A stretch of DNA of 34,311 bases, taken from positions 1 through 34,311 of the forward strand of contig JARSSH010000008.1 in NCBI GenBank assembly GCA_029624815.1, given 5' to 3'. Positions 23,697 through 32,320 of the stretch are shown piece by piece; the stretch's first letter is position 1; every line of letters starts with the position of its first letter. The stretch is from Candidatus Competibacter sp. GTDB taxonomy: Bacteria; Pseudomonadota; Gammaproteobacteria; Competibacterales; Competibacteraceae. The notes under the pieces are model-generated. The model made no database searches, was not told where the DNA came from, and saw nothing but the letters and a program-made list of their open reading frames with translations. The position numbers and the translations under genes are program-made.

Positions 23697-25881
23697 GCCG
23701 ACCGGCGATCGCGCCTGGGAGTTGCTGCGGGACCAGATTATCGGTTTGGGCGAACGCTCCTTCCGCAAGAGCTACTACCCCGAATTGCGCCGTAACCTGT
23801 GGCGGTTGGAACGGTTTCGCGCGCTGTTGGACTTCGCCGGCGACATGGTGCTGCTCATTGCCCTGCCCGACGGCGAGATGATCGACGCCAACGCGGCGGC
23901 GGCCGAGATTTTCGGCCAGCCGCTCGAAGCGCTGATCGGCCGCCGGTTCGGCGAACTGGGTCTCGACCGCGCCACCGAAATTCTGACTTCCCTGGTCCGG
24001 GATACGGTCGGCGCCGCGCCGTTGCGGCGGATCGAAGCGACCGTGCGGAGCCGCTCCAGGTCGATCCCGCTCGATCTGACCTACCGCATCGCCGAACTGG
24101 ATGGTCGCCGGTACGGCGTCTTGCTGGGGCGCGACGCCCGCGCCCGCATCGCGGCGGAAGCCCGCTTGCGCTTGGCCGAGCGGGTGTTCGACGATAGCGG
24201 CGAGGGCATCGTCGTCGCCGACACCCAGGGTCGCATCGTCGAGGTCAACCGCGCTGGCGAGAACATCACCGGCTACCGCCGCGCCGAGCTGGAGGGTCAG
24301 AGCCCGGAACGGTTTGCCATCGAGAGTCACGACCCCGGCTACGATCGGAATGCTTGGGCGATGCTGCGCGCGCAGGGCTACTGGCAGGGCGAGATCTGGA
24401 GCCGACGCAAGAACGGCGAAGTATTCCCGGTCTGGCTGTCGGTCAGCGCGATCCGCGACGAAAAAGGCGTGGTTTGCCACTATGTCGCCATGTTTTCGGA
24501 CATCAGCGCGAGCAAGGCGCATGAAGCGCGTCGCAAGGCCGATGAAGCGCGTATCCAGCATATGGCGCACCACGATTTCCTGACCGGCTTGCCCAACCGG
24601 CTGCTGCTGGAAGTCCGGTTCGGGCAATTGCTGACCGAGGCCCGCCGCCGCCGCAAGCGGTTTGCCCTGCTGTTCATCGACCTCGATCGCTTCAAGAACA
24701 TCAACGACACCTTCGGTCATGGCGTCGGTGACCGGCTTTTGTGCGGCGTGGCCGCGCGCCTGTCCGCCCTGGTCCGCGCCACCGATACCGTGTCGCGGCA
24801 AGGAGGAGACGAGTTTGTCGTTCTGCTGTCCGAGATCGGCGGTCCCGACGATGCGGTCCTGGTGGCGCGCAAGCTGCTGCGGGAGCTGGGCGAGCCGTGC
24901 GTGCTGGAGGGGCACGACCTGACGGTGACGCCCTCCATCGGCATCGCTGTCGCCCCCGACGACGGCGAGAGTCTGGAGACCCTGCTCAAGCACGCCGATC
25001 TGGCGATGTACGAGGCCAAGCGGCAGGGCCGCAACAACTATCAGTTTTTCCAGCAGGAAATGAATGCGCGGACATTGGAGCGGCTGCTGCTGGAAAACCG
25101 ATTGCGGCAGGCCTTGAAGCAGGAAGAATTCGAATTGTTCTACCAGCCACAAGTCGATCTCGAAACCGGCCGGATGGTGGCGTTCGAGGCGCTGTTGCGC
25201 TGGCGTCATCCCGAGCGGGGACTGGTATTGCCGATGGATTTCCTCCCCTTGGCCGAGGAAACGGGCCTGATCCTGCCCATGGGGGTATGGGTGCTGCGGG
25301 AGGTGTGCCGGCAGGTCGCCGCCTGGCGGCGCGGGCCGTGGCCGGAAATCCGGGCAACGGTCAATCTGTCGGCCTTGCAGTTCCGGCAGCCGGCCTTGAT
25401 CGAGCAGCTGCGCTCCGCCTTGGCCGATGCGGAGGTGGAAGCGGAGGCCATCGAGCTGGAGGTGGCGGAAGGCGTGGCGATGCAGGATGCCGGAGCGACT
25501 GTCCACATTCTGCGCGCACTGCGCGCCATGGGTGTCACGCTGGCCATCGACAACTTCGGTACTGGCTATTCGTCGCTGGCCTATTTGAAGCAGTTTCCGG
25601 TCAGCGTACTGAAGATCGACCGCTCTTTCGTGGGAGATATTGGCGAGGATATCGGCAGCGCGGCCATCTGCGCGGCGGTGATCGGCCTCGCCCGCAATCT
25701 GGGTCTCGATGTCGTGGCGGAAGGGGTCGAGACCGACGCGCAAATAGCCTGGTTGCGCGCCGCCGGCTGTTGCCGGGCGCAGGGGTTTTTACTGGGCGCG
25801 CCACTGCCCGCGGCCGGGTATGCGACCGGTGCGGATCTGGAGGTGCGATTGAATGACATGGGATCGCTCGAAGGCGAATAA
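23680..25881 (+). CDS. PAS-PAS-GGDEF-EAL cyclic-di-GMP turnover protein
   Basis: The 733-residue cytoplasmic protein has no membrane helices. An N-terminal PAS-like domain lies at about residues 45-150 and a second PAS/PAC at about 165-290. The GGDEF domain follows, with GGDEF at 375-379 and an intact RxxD inhibitory site (RATD) five residues before it. The EAL domain starts near 480 with EAL at 503, and later shows NLSALQF, KIDRSFV, VVAEGVET and AQGFLLGAPLP. The usual DDFGTG motif reads DNFGTG (N625), which touches a metal-binding position and may weaken phosphodiesterase activity, while the cyclase motif is intact. The ATG overlaps the alcohol dehydrogenase gene by 17 bases, suggesting translational coupling and a shared signal. 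Confidence 0.94.
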   Translation: MPKPSEPTGDRAWELLRDQIIGLGERSFRKSYYPELRRNLWRLERFRALLDFAGDMVLLIALPDGEMIDANAAAAEIFGQPLEALIGRRFGELGLDRATEILTSLVRDTVGAAPLRRIEATVRSRSRSIPLDLTYRIAELDGRRYGVLLGRDARARIAAEARLRLAERVFDDSGEGIVVADTQGRIVEVNRAGENITGYRRAELEGQSPERFAIESHDPGYDRNAWAMLRAQGYWQGEIWSRRKNGEVFPVWLSVSAIRDEKGVVCHYVAMFSDISASKAHEARRKADEARIQHMAHHDFLTGLPNRLLLEVRFGQLLTEARRRRKRFALLFIDLDRFKNINDTFGHGVGDRLLCGVAARLSALVRATDTVSRQGGDEFVVLLSEIGGPDDAVLVARKLLRELGEPCVLEGHDLTVTPSIGIAVAPDDGESLETLLKHADLAMYEAKRQGRNNYQFFQQEMNARTLERLLLENRLRQALKQEEFELFYQPQVDLETGRMVAFEALLRWRHPERGLVLPMDFLPLAEETGLILPMGVWVLREVCRQVAAWRRGPWPEIRATVNLSALQFRQPALIEQLRSALADAEVEAEAIELEVAEGVAMQDAGATVHILRALRAMGVTLAIDNFGTGYSSLAYLKQFPVSVLKIDRSFVGDIGEDIGSAAICAAVIGLARNLGLDVVAEGVETDAQIAWLRAAGCCRAQGFLLGAPLPAAGYATGADLEVRLNDMGSLEGE

Positions 25882-25967
25882 CGCATGACCCCGGTTCGAT
25901 CCGCCGCCCACCCGCCGGGTGGCCCGGCTCGCCAGATCCACCTTTTTTCAGGATCGTCAACTTTATC

Positions 25968-26291
25968 ATGAGCTTTGCAACGCTGATTGGGATACTCGCG
26001 GCGATGGGAATTGGCCTGTGGTTTTGGCGCGACAGTCTCGGCGCCCGCGAACAGGCGCGCACCGCCAGTTCTCGCGCCTGCCAGCAGAGCAACGTGCAGT
26101 TATTGGACGACACCGTGGCGCTGGAGCGGCTGTGGTGGCGGCGCGACCGCGATGGCCGGCTCAAGCTGGAGCGGTTGTACGTGTTCGAGTTCACCGATAC
26201 CGGCCAGCGCCGCCAGGTCGGTAGTGTGCTGCTGGTCGGCTGGCGGGTGGAGGTGCTGCACATGGAGGGCGGCGATCTGCTGCTACCCTGA
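25968..26291 (+). CDS. DUF3301 family membrane-anchored protein
   Basis: The 107-residue product has one N-terminal membrane helix (ATLIGILAAMGIGLWFW). A conserved soluble part follows (ASSRACQQSNVQLLDDTVALERL, RDRDGRLKLERLYVFEFTDTGQRRQVGSVLLVGWRVEVL), which matches the gammaproteobacterial DUF3301 family. Members are small single-pass proteins of unknown function. It lies 86 bases after the GGDEF-EAL gene on the same strand and is the last chromosomal-core gene before the accessory region. The family is a useful sign of a gammaproteobacterial host. Confidence 0.85.
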   Translation: MSFATLIGILAAMGIGLWFWRDSLGAREQARTASSRACQQSNVQLLDDTVALERLWWRRDRDGRLKLERLYVFEFTDTGQRRQVGSVLLVGWRVEVLHMEGGDLLLP

Positions 26292-26302
26292 GATGCTGCC
26301 CA

Positions 26303-26757
26303 TTATATATACCAATAAGATCATGATTTTTCTGAATTAAAAATAGGGAATCCCCTCCCCCGCAAGGGGGAGGGCGGTTTGTGTGTAACGGACAGCCCAT
26401 AACGGCTCTGCATCATCGATACGGCCATCCCTATTTTCGTTTCTCGCCACGCTGTTGCTTTTGCTCGGCCAACCAGTGTGCCAAGTCCGTCGGCTTCTCG
26501 AAATCCAGCAAACCTCGTTCAGTATGCAAGCGCATCATCAATAGCGCTCCCGTTCCTGACGCGGGTTTTCACGCCTTAGTACACCCATCCAAGCTTTGAT
26601 GAATGCTGCTCTAGCCTTAATGTTCTATTTTGATGCATTTTAAGAATGTGACAATGTGCGGATTGGCCAGCTAAAAGATGTTGCATTACTATATATATAA
26701 ATATTTTATGCCATTTTAGAAAACACACTTGCATTGTGACACATACTTAGTAGTAAC
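26303..26757 (+). repeat. Duplicated upstream block, copy A (about 455 bp)
   Basis: This block is repeated, in the same orientation, at 31379-31975. The first 270 bases or so are nearly identical; the rest is diverged but colinear, ending at TGACACATACTTAGTAGTAA here and TGACATGTACTTAATGGTAA in copy B. It contains a perfect CCCTCCCCC-GCAA-GGGGGAGGG hairpin (26353-26374), 10-base inverted repeats AAAATAGGGA (26340-26349) and TCCCTATTTT (26428-26437), and a 34-codon ORF remnant on the minus strand. It lies upstream of the large IPTL-CTERM gene and may supply its promoter. Confidence 0.8.
26431..26535 (-). pseudogene. 34-codon ORF remnant in repeat copy A
   Basis: Reads MRLHTERGLLDFEKPTDLAH, continues WLAEQKQQRGEKRK, then stop. 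The same peptide, with Glu for Ala, is in copy B at 31506-31610. It looks like the C-terminal tail of an unrecognised gene carried along in the repeat. The sequence upstream of the shared ATG differs between copies. Confidence 0.35.
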
Positions 26758-26969
26758 ATATTTATACGTCATGCGGTGTGTCGATATAGCATTTAAGCCC
26801 CAGCGTGTTGGAAAAGTACGTTGTGAGACGTTCCTAACGAAAAATGTGGAGTAAGTGCCAATTTCTATTCGGCTTGGCAGGCGCAAGATTCGCGCTGTGA
26901 AGTCAACCGAGCTAACCGAGGGTCGAAGACCCTTGCTGGACTATAGTGTTGATATTGGAGGGGGAACCA
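26758..26969 (+). other. Leader of the large IPTL-CTERM gene
   Basis: No gene is supported. A GGGTC-GAA-GACCC hairpin lies at 26921-26933 and a GCGC-AAGATT-CGCGC-type pairing just upstream. I looked for the GEMM riboswitch pattern seen at the left end and did not find it here. Confidence 0.4.
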
Positions 26970-29900
26970 ATGAGCTTCTGTAATAAATTAGGATTTATAG
27001 TTGGGGTGCTAATGTTCGTATCGACTGCCATCGCCCAAGATGTGAAGCCAAATGAGCCTTTGCCGATGCCAATTGTTAATTATCAAACTACAACAAATAA
27101 TCAAGGAGATACCATTTGGCGTGCTGATATTAACTCGGGTTGTCAGTATTCAGACCATAACTATGGCTTAGACATTCCGGTAGACCCTAGCTTGATGTCC
27201 GATATTGTCTTTACGATGACTAACTATGATGTGGATTATAATGACCCACAAAGCTGTTTGGGTGGACCAGAGGTTGACATTACAAAGATTAATAATAGTA
27301 CTCTTGGTATCTTGACTGGAGCAAACAATTCTTGGAGCACAAACTCTTGGAAGCTGGATAAAAGCCAGATCGTCAAAGGCAATAATAAAATTTATATAGA
27401 TACCGATTCAACTAATACAGGTTGTTGGTGTGTAGGGGTCGGCTATATTGAGGTACGCGCCAAGGTTGGGTTTGAAGTAACTTCATCTACCCCACAAGAT
27501 AAAGATATCAATAGGGATTTTCGGGCCAATAAATTAAATTTAACATTTGAATTTTCTGATGATGTTGATCCAAGCACGCTGAGTGATAGAACATTTAGAC
27601 TAGAATATCAAAGTGGAGGAACGCCAGTAACGGGGAACTTTCAGTTAGAGTCGCCTAAAAAAATACGCTTTACTCCCGACAGCGACCTTAAGGATGGTGT
27701 GCGTTATAAGGTCACCGTAGTGAGTGGTACGAATGGCGTCAAGGCTAAAAGTGGTGCGGAACTCAAAAAAGATTATGCATTGGCTTTTTCCACAGTGCCT
27801 AACTTGGATCTTTCAGATAGCTTTGATTATGGTGGTGGCTCTGTTTGCCCTCCTTCCACGTCACCATGCCCAGGTCTGGAAGTTGCTGTTTTTCAAACGG
27901 CTCGAAACCAGACTATGGTCCCTAATAAATTGGCTGTGGCACGCCTATATCTGCGTTGGAAGAAACATAACGGTGTGCCATCCGCTGATCAAATCACCGA
28001 GATGGACGTAGAAGCCAGTCTGAATTTAGCTGCAACAACACGAGAAACGGTTAAACGCCCTGACGGTTATACTGCTCAGCAGCGAGATCAGGCTGCAAAC
28101 ACCATCAATTTATATCACACGCCTAACGGGAATTATAAGTACGAAGCGACAGTTACGCCTCTTCCTCAAACCAATATTGAAATCGTTAAATTCACTCAAG
28201 CCAATGATCTCAATGGGATAGCTGAGCAGCCAAAAATCAAATTCGATTATTACACTCTTAAAGATGGTGCTTGGGCGACGGGCGTTCCAATCGGCGTCCA
28301 GCCTGCCAGTAAAAATCTCATGGCCAGTGGTTCTCAATTTACACAAGAGCAATTTCCTGCCATCAGTTTTACCTTTGATGATAAGGGTGAGCACTCCATT
28401 GGCTATACGCTCACGGGAAACACAAAAGATTACAATAATGGTTGTGGCGTAGTCAATGAGGTGAGCTGTCCTAACTCAAGGTTGTTCTTTTTTGCAAAGG
28501 ATATGTCGGAAATCGATTGTGCTTATAGCAAACTATCTTCGATGCTTGGAGGTAAAAAGTTTGTAGCGGCAACTGTACCAAATAATTTGTGTGTTGGCGC
28601 TACCGCTTTTGCTATAGGAAACAAAGTATTCATGCATCAATTCGGTGCGGGTGGTAACCATGCTACTATTGCTCACGAAATAGGCCATATCTATGGTATC
28701 AGTAAAGCAAATGATCCTACACCGGGGCACCGCAACGATAGTACTGGCGTTGAAGGGTTTCGCGTGCTTCAACATGAAAACCGCTCCCGGATTGAAACGA
28801 ACAATGCCCAGCGAACAGTTTCTTTAATGTACACGGCACTTCAGCCGGACAAGTGGATTCACAATGAAGACTATAAAGCATTGTTTGCCACTGTCAAAAC
28901 AACGGCAACAGCTAACAATGCTAAGGCAACTGCCGTTGCTGGTAAGTTTCTTATCGTTTCGGGAACCGTCAATACGACAACTGGCGATGTCACCCTAGTT
29001 CCCACATTCCTTCAGGAAGTTCCTAATGATGACCTGCTGAGTGCGGGTGAATGCTTGCTTGAGTTGATCAATGGCCAACGCAGCGTACTATCAAGCACGT
29101 ATTTTGATCCGGGCCGTGAAATTATTGTCGAGAGTGTAAAAGGCGGTCACGCTTATTCCAAGCAAAGTGTCACCGAAGACCGCCTGTTCAACGCTAGCCT
29201 GCCTTGGGATGATGCAGGGCGCGGTCTGAGAATCTCCTGTGGAAATGCTGTATTACTGGAAGAAATATTTACGGTGGCCACACCCTTGGTTAAATTCACT
29301 AATATTTCCGATGGCGATACTCTATCAGGGAAAAAAATCGTTCAGTGGTCAGCCAATGATACGGACAGTCCTAATTTGGCTTACCAGCTTCAGTCGAATC
29401 ATGACAATGCGGGTTGGATACCCTTGACATTCCTGTTGTCAACTCCGCAATTCGAGCTTGATACCACGACACTGCCTTCCAGTGATCAAGTCCAGCTTCG
29501 AATCATGGTCACGGATGGCTTCAACACCGCCTATGATGTCAAAAAAATCGCCATCCAAAATAAACTGACTGTGACAGCTGTTGATCCCACCAACGAAGCA
29601 AAGGGTACGGGTGAGATTTCGATCAATACACCGATTAGCGCTCTATTCGATACGCCTGTTTCGGTAGATAACGTCACCAACAAGCGGTTGAATTTGTCTG
29701 CCAACGGGGTGCCAGTAAGCGGTGAATTATCATTGGCCAATGAAGATCGCAAGATAGTTTTTACGCCGGATAAGGCATTGTTACCCAGCACAACCTATAC
29801 TGCTACACTTAGTGCTGATTTCGCTGATACTCATGGTAATACGTTGGAACAGATCTTTAGTTGGAGCTTTACTACGGAATCAGATCGTATTTCACCTGTT

Positions 29901-30989
29901 GTAAGCGGTGTCGATCCTGTTAATGGGGACATCGATGTGCCAATGAATACGGTTATTGAAGCGCGCTTTGATAAGGCCCTGAAAGGTTCAACAGTTTCCA
30001 CTTCAAGCTTCAGTCTATCGGATACCCAACAAAATATGGTTTCTGGTAGCGTCAACTACAATGCCTCAGATAACAAGGCGGTATTTATTCCGAGTCAGCC
30101 ACTAGCTGCTAACACGAGCTATATCGCGCGCCTTGCAACGACGATTACTGATACAGTGGGTAATTTTTTGGAGAAGGAGTTTACTTGGCAATTTACCACT
30201 GGAGGGTCTAGTGACTCCGGCTATCGCATCACAGATGTCTATAGAGATGAAGCTAACGATATTGACGGTGATGGTCTTTTTGATCAGCTAACGATTTTGG
30301 TTCAGGTACAGGTTTCCCTTGCAGGGATATATAACCTGAATGGCCGTCTGACCGATATCAATGGTCATTTGCTAGGGTGGGCAACAACAGGAAATATCTC
30401 GCTAGCTCCTGGGTTTCACGTTCTATCTTTAATCTATAGTGGAGTCAATATTAGGAGCAATGGGGTCGATGGACCATACTTCATGGGCCCACTCAGCTTT
30501 TATGCCATGAACGATCCTAATAATGGGGATTTGAGATTTAAGGCATATCAAACATTCCCTTATAAAGTTACTACGTTCTTCAGTGAACTCTCATTCGGCG
30601 GTATTCCAGATGTGACGGTGCAGCCTGGCCAATTCTATGATAATATTATAGATTTGGAGCAATACACCGCCCATGCAGTGCTGCCTTTATCCGAGGTAAG
30701 CTATAAGATCTTTATTAATACCGACCCCAAGATTGGTTTAAGTATCGATTCCAATAATAATATTGACATATTACCTCAACCGGGTGTTGGTAAATTTAGT
30801 GACGTGACTATCTTAGCCACGGATACCCATGGTAACAGTGTTCAGGCTTCATTTAGGGTCAATGTCGGGACATTGCCAGCACCTCCCCCTGTCAATTCTA
30901 CGAGCATTCCTACCTTGTCTGAATATGGAGTGTTACTGATGAGCATTCTGCTTATGCTTTCAATATGGCTACGTCGCCGAGTAAACTAA
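26970..30989 (+). CDS. Large secreted IPTL-CTERM protein with Big_5-like domains and a metzincin-like HEIGH motif
   Basis: The 1339-residue product has a signal peptide (KLGFIVGVLMFVSTAIAQ) and a C-terminal sorting signal: IPTLSEYG at 1313, then a hydrophobic helix and RRRVN. IPTL-CTERM signals are processed by an exosortase-type system (XrtH); no such enzyme is in the window. A first SbsA-like Ig domain (Big_5) spans about 165-275. A middle region carries HEIGHIYG at 569-576, a zinc-protease HExxH motif, with SLMYTA about 55 residues later resembling a Met-turn; the third metal ligand is unclear. Two more Big_5-like domains lie at about 865-965 and 974-1075, with an unassigned C-terminal part. 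The ATG at 26970 follows GGAGGGGG. The gene is visibly AT-rich and probably acquired. Likely a surface protease or adhesin. Confidence 0.85.
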   Translation: MSFCNKLGFIVGVLMFVSTAIAQDVKPNEPLPMPIVNYQTTTNNQGDTIWRADINSGCQYSDHNYGLDIPVDPSLMSDIVFTMTNYDVDYNDPQSCLGGPEVDITKINNSTLGILTGANNSWSTNSWKLDKSQIVKGNNKIYIDTDSTNTGCWCVGVGYIEVRAKVGFEVTSSTPQDKDINRDFRANKLNLTFEFSDDVDPSTLSDRTFRLEYQSGGTPVTGNFQLESPKKIRFTPDSDLKDGVRYKVTVVSGTNGVKAKSGAELKKDYALAFSTVPNLDLSDSFDYGGGSVCPPSTSPCPGLEVAVFQTARNQTMVPNKLAVARLYLRWKKHNGVPSADQITEMDVEASLNLAATTRETVKRPDGYTAQQRDQAANTINLYHTPNGNYKYEATVTPLPQTNIEIVKFTQANDLNGIAEQPKIKFDYYTLKDGAWATGVPIGVQPASKNLMASGSQFTQEQFPAISFTFDDKGEHSIGYTLTGNTKDYNNGCGVVNEVSCPNSRLFFFAKDMSEIDCAYSKLSSMLGGKKFVAATVPNNLCVGATAFAIGNKVFMHQFGAGGNHATIAHEIGHIYGISKANDPTPGHRNDSTGVEGFRVLQHENRSRIETNNAQRTVSLMYTALQPDKWIHNEDYKALFATVKTTATANNAKATAVAGKFLIVSGTVNTTTGDVTLVPTFLQEVPNDDLLSAGECLLELINGQRSVLSSTYFDPGREIIVESVKGGHAYSKQSVTEDRLFNASLPWDDAGRGLRISCGNAVLLEEIFTVATPLVKFTNISDGDTLSGKKIVQWSANDTDSPNLAYQLQSNHDNAGWIPLTFLLSTPQFELDTTTLPSSDQVQLRIMVTDGFNTAYDVKKIAIQNKLTVTAVDPTNEAKGTGEISINTPISALFDTPVSVDNVTNKRLNLSANGVPVSGELSLANEDRKIVFTPDKALLPSTTYTATLSADFADTHGNTLEQIFSWSFTTESDRISPVVSGVDPVNGDIDVPMNTVIEARFDKALKGSTVSTSSFSLSDTQQNMVSGSVNYNASDNKAVFIPSQPLAANTSYIARLATTITDTVGNFLEKEFTWQFTTGGSSDSGYRITDVYRDEANDIDGDGLFDQLTILVQVQVSLAGIYNLNGRLTDINGHLLGWATTGNISLAPGFHVLSLIYSGVNIRSNGVDGPYFMGPLSFYAMNDPNNGDLRFKAYQTFPYKVTTFFSELSFGGIPDVTVQPGQFYDNIIDLEQYTAHAVLPLSEVSYKIFINTDPKIGLSIDSNNNIDILPQPGVGKFSDVTILATDTHGNSVQASFRVNVGTLPAPPPVNSTSIPTLSEYGVLLMSILLMLSIWLRRRVN

Positions 30990-31320
30990 ACACTTTTGGC
31001 TAAGGATTGGCTTTGGTTTAGTAGCAACACTGGCAGTGCAGTGCGCTGAAGGCTGTCGATTCCACACATCTCTAATCGGTTGATTAGGTATGGAGATCGG
31101 AGGCCAATCGCATTCCCCAAGCGAGGTCGCGAGGTCGCGAGGTCGCGAGCGCGCTGTGCAACCCGATCCAGGCTTGGGGACCGGGAGGACCGTCGCTGCG
31201 GCCCAGATGGCCGCCGAGACGGGCGATCCAACCGAGCATGGCTGGCAGCAGTGGCTCAAGATCTGTGTAATGAACAGATGCAAAAGGAGACCACCTCTCA
31301 CATCGCTTTAAGTCTCAGCA
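30990..31320. other. GC-rich spacer without a supported gene
   Basis: This stretch between two AT-rich segments contains three tandem copies of GAGGTCGC (31123-31146). Several overlapping open frames cross it, but none shows a domain, codon bias or ribosome site that would support it. It may be the remnant of a host-like gene or of an inserted element, or a small RNA ending at the following terminator. Confidence 0.4.
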
Positions 31321-31346
31321 AAAGGCCCGCCAAATGGCGGGCCTTT
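31321..31346 (+). terminator. Intrinsic terminator
   Basis: AAAGGCCCGCC-AAAT-GGCGGGCCTTT is a perfect 11-base stem with a 4-base loop, followed by TGTTAT. The A and T ends make it able to work in both directions. It probably closes transcription from the large IPTL-CTERM gene or from an RNA in the GC-rich spacer. Confidence 0.85.
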
Positions 31347-31505
31347 GTTATAGCGACACTCCCTTTAGCACCTGACCTATTATATATATCCATAACATCA
31401 TGATTTTTATGAATTAAAAATAGGGAATCCCCTCCCCCGCAAGAGGGAGAGCGGTTTGTGTATCGGACAGCCCATAACGGCTCTGCATCATCGATACGGC
31501 CATCC

Positions 31506-31610
31506 CTATTTTCGTTTCTCGCCACGCTGTTGCTTTTGCTCGGCCAACCAGTGTTCCAAGTCCGTCGGCTTCTCGAAATCCAGTAAACCTCGTTCAGTAT
31601 GCAAGCGCAT
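31506..31610 (-). pseudogene. 34-codon ORF remnant in repeat copy B
   Basis: Same peptide as in copy A (RLHTERGLLDFEKPTDLEHW, ending QQRGEKRK), with one amino-acid and one silent difference. Here the frame stays open upstream through EHPRQEREISLSL and into the MITE-like insert, by chance or because the insertion kept the frame. The parent family was not recognised. Confidence 0.35.
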
Positions 31611-31650
31611 TAGGCTCAATGAGATCTCCCGTTCCTGACGCGGGTGTTCA

Positions 31651-31788
31651 TACCGTTTCTCAATAGATTTTATGATTCAGAGGGGTAGGGCGTCGGCCCG
31701 TAACCCGCCGATTTGATTGTGACTTCGGCGGGTTACGCTGCGCTAACCCGCCCTACGCGGGAAATATAAAACTTACCGGGAATTGGTA
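31651..31788. mobile_element. 138-bp MITE-like element with 3-bp target duplication
   Basis: The element begins TACCGTTTC and ends GAATTGGTA, imperfect terminal inverted repeats of the TACCAATTC type. It is flanked on both sides by TCA (31648-31650 and 31789-31791). Copy A of the surrounding block has a single TCA and no insert, so the empty site is preserved in the same window. Inside, GTAACCCGCCGA pairs with TCGGCGGGTTAC, and GTAGGGCG pairs with CGCCCTAC. It is too small to encode a transposase. Confidence 0.75.
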
Positions 31789-32040
31789 TCACGCCTCAGC
31801 TCACCCACCAAAGCTTCGACGAAAGATACTTGGTCTTAATGTTCTGCTTCGATACGTATATAAAATGCGACAATACGTCGGTCGTGAGCAAAAATATGTG
31901 TCGTCATTAATTGATTACAATATTTATTTTTTTATAAACACCGGCTTGAATTGTGACATGTACTTAATGGTAAGCTACCTTCGATGAAAACCTTAGGGAT
32001 GTTTCATTGCTCTTCACAACATTTGGGATTGGGGGAATAC

Positions 32041-32301
32041 ATGAAAAACATCTTGTTGTTGGCTACGGCAACACTTGCCACATTCTCATTCTCGAACGGT
32101 ACGGCTTTCGCCGCCTGCGCGGATGGTATCCGGGTTCAGGAAGCAAGAATGACCGCACAAGACGCTCAAGAAGCGGAATCATTAGAGGCCGCTTTCAAGT
32201 ATATGAAAGAGGCCAAACTGCTCTGCGCCCGAGGCGACGAAAGCGAAGCAGCCAATGTTTTAAACCAGCTCAAAACATTACTAACAAATATGAGTCGGTA
32301 G
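32041..32301 (+). CDS. Small exported helical protein of unknown function
   Basis: The 86-residue product has a clear signal peptide (MKNILLLATATLATFSFSNGTAFA). The mature domain of about 62 residues is Ala/Glu-rich, probably alpha-helical, with two cysteines (AACADG and LLCARG) that could form a disulfide. I do not recognise the family. The ATG at 32041 follows GGGGGA, while the longer frame from 31984 has no ribosome site. The second IPTL-CTERM gene starts 19 bases later, so the two are probably cotranscribed from the promoter in or near repeat copy B. It may be a partner or chaperone of that surface protein, but this is only positional. Confidence 0.7.
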   Translation: MKNILLLATATLATFSFSNGTAFAACADGIRVQEARMTAQDAQEAESLEAAFKYMKEAKLLCARGDESEAANVLNQLKTLLTNMSR

Positions 32302-32320
32302 TCATAACTGGGGGGAAAAT

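Larger units (their letters stand above)
31379..31975 (+). repeat. Duplicated upstream block, copy B, interrupted by a MITE-like insert
   Basis: Colinear with 26303-26757 once the 138-base insertion and 3-base duplication at 31651-31791 are removed. The first part is almost identical to copy A. The CCCTCCCCC hairpin is damaged here (GAGGGAGAG on the right arm), so that stem is not under strong selection. It precedes the gene at 32041 as copy A precedes the gene at 26970. Confidence 0.8.

Noticed and set aside
23668-25743. 691-codon open frame opposite the PAS-GGDEF-EAL gene
   Set aside because: Low-complexity His/Gln-rich translation typical of antisense shadows; the plus strand has clear domain motifs.
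26758-26969. A second GEMM riboswitch before the large IPTL-CTERM gene
   Set aside because: Small hairpins exist, but the GGACGCAAAGCC-like core and the GCCGGGTTGCC-like 3' part are missing.
31080-31403. Two overlapping plus-strand frames of 73-107 codons
   Set aside because: They cross a terminator or an 8-base triplication, lack ribosome sites and show no recognisable domain.
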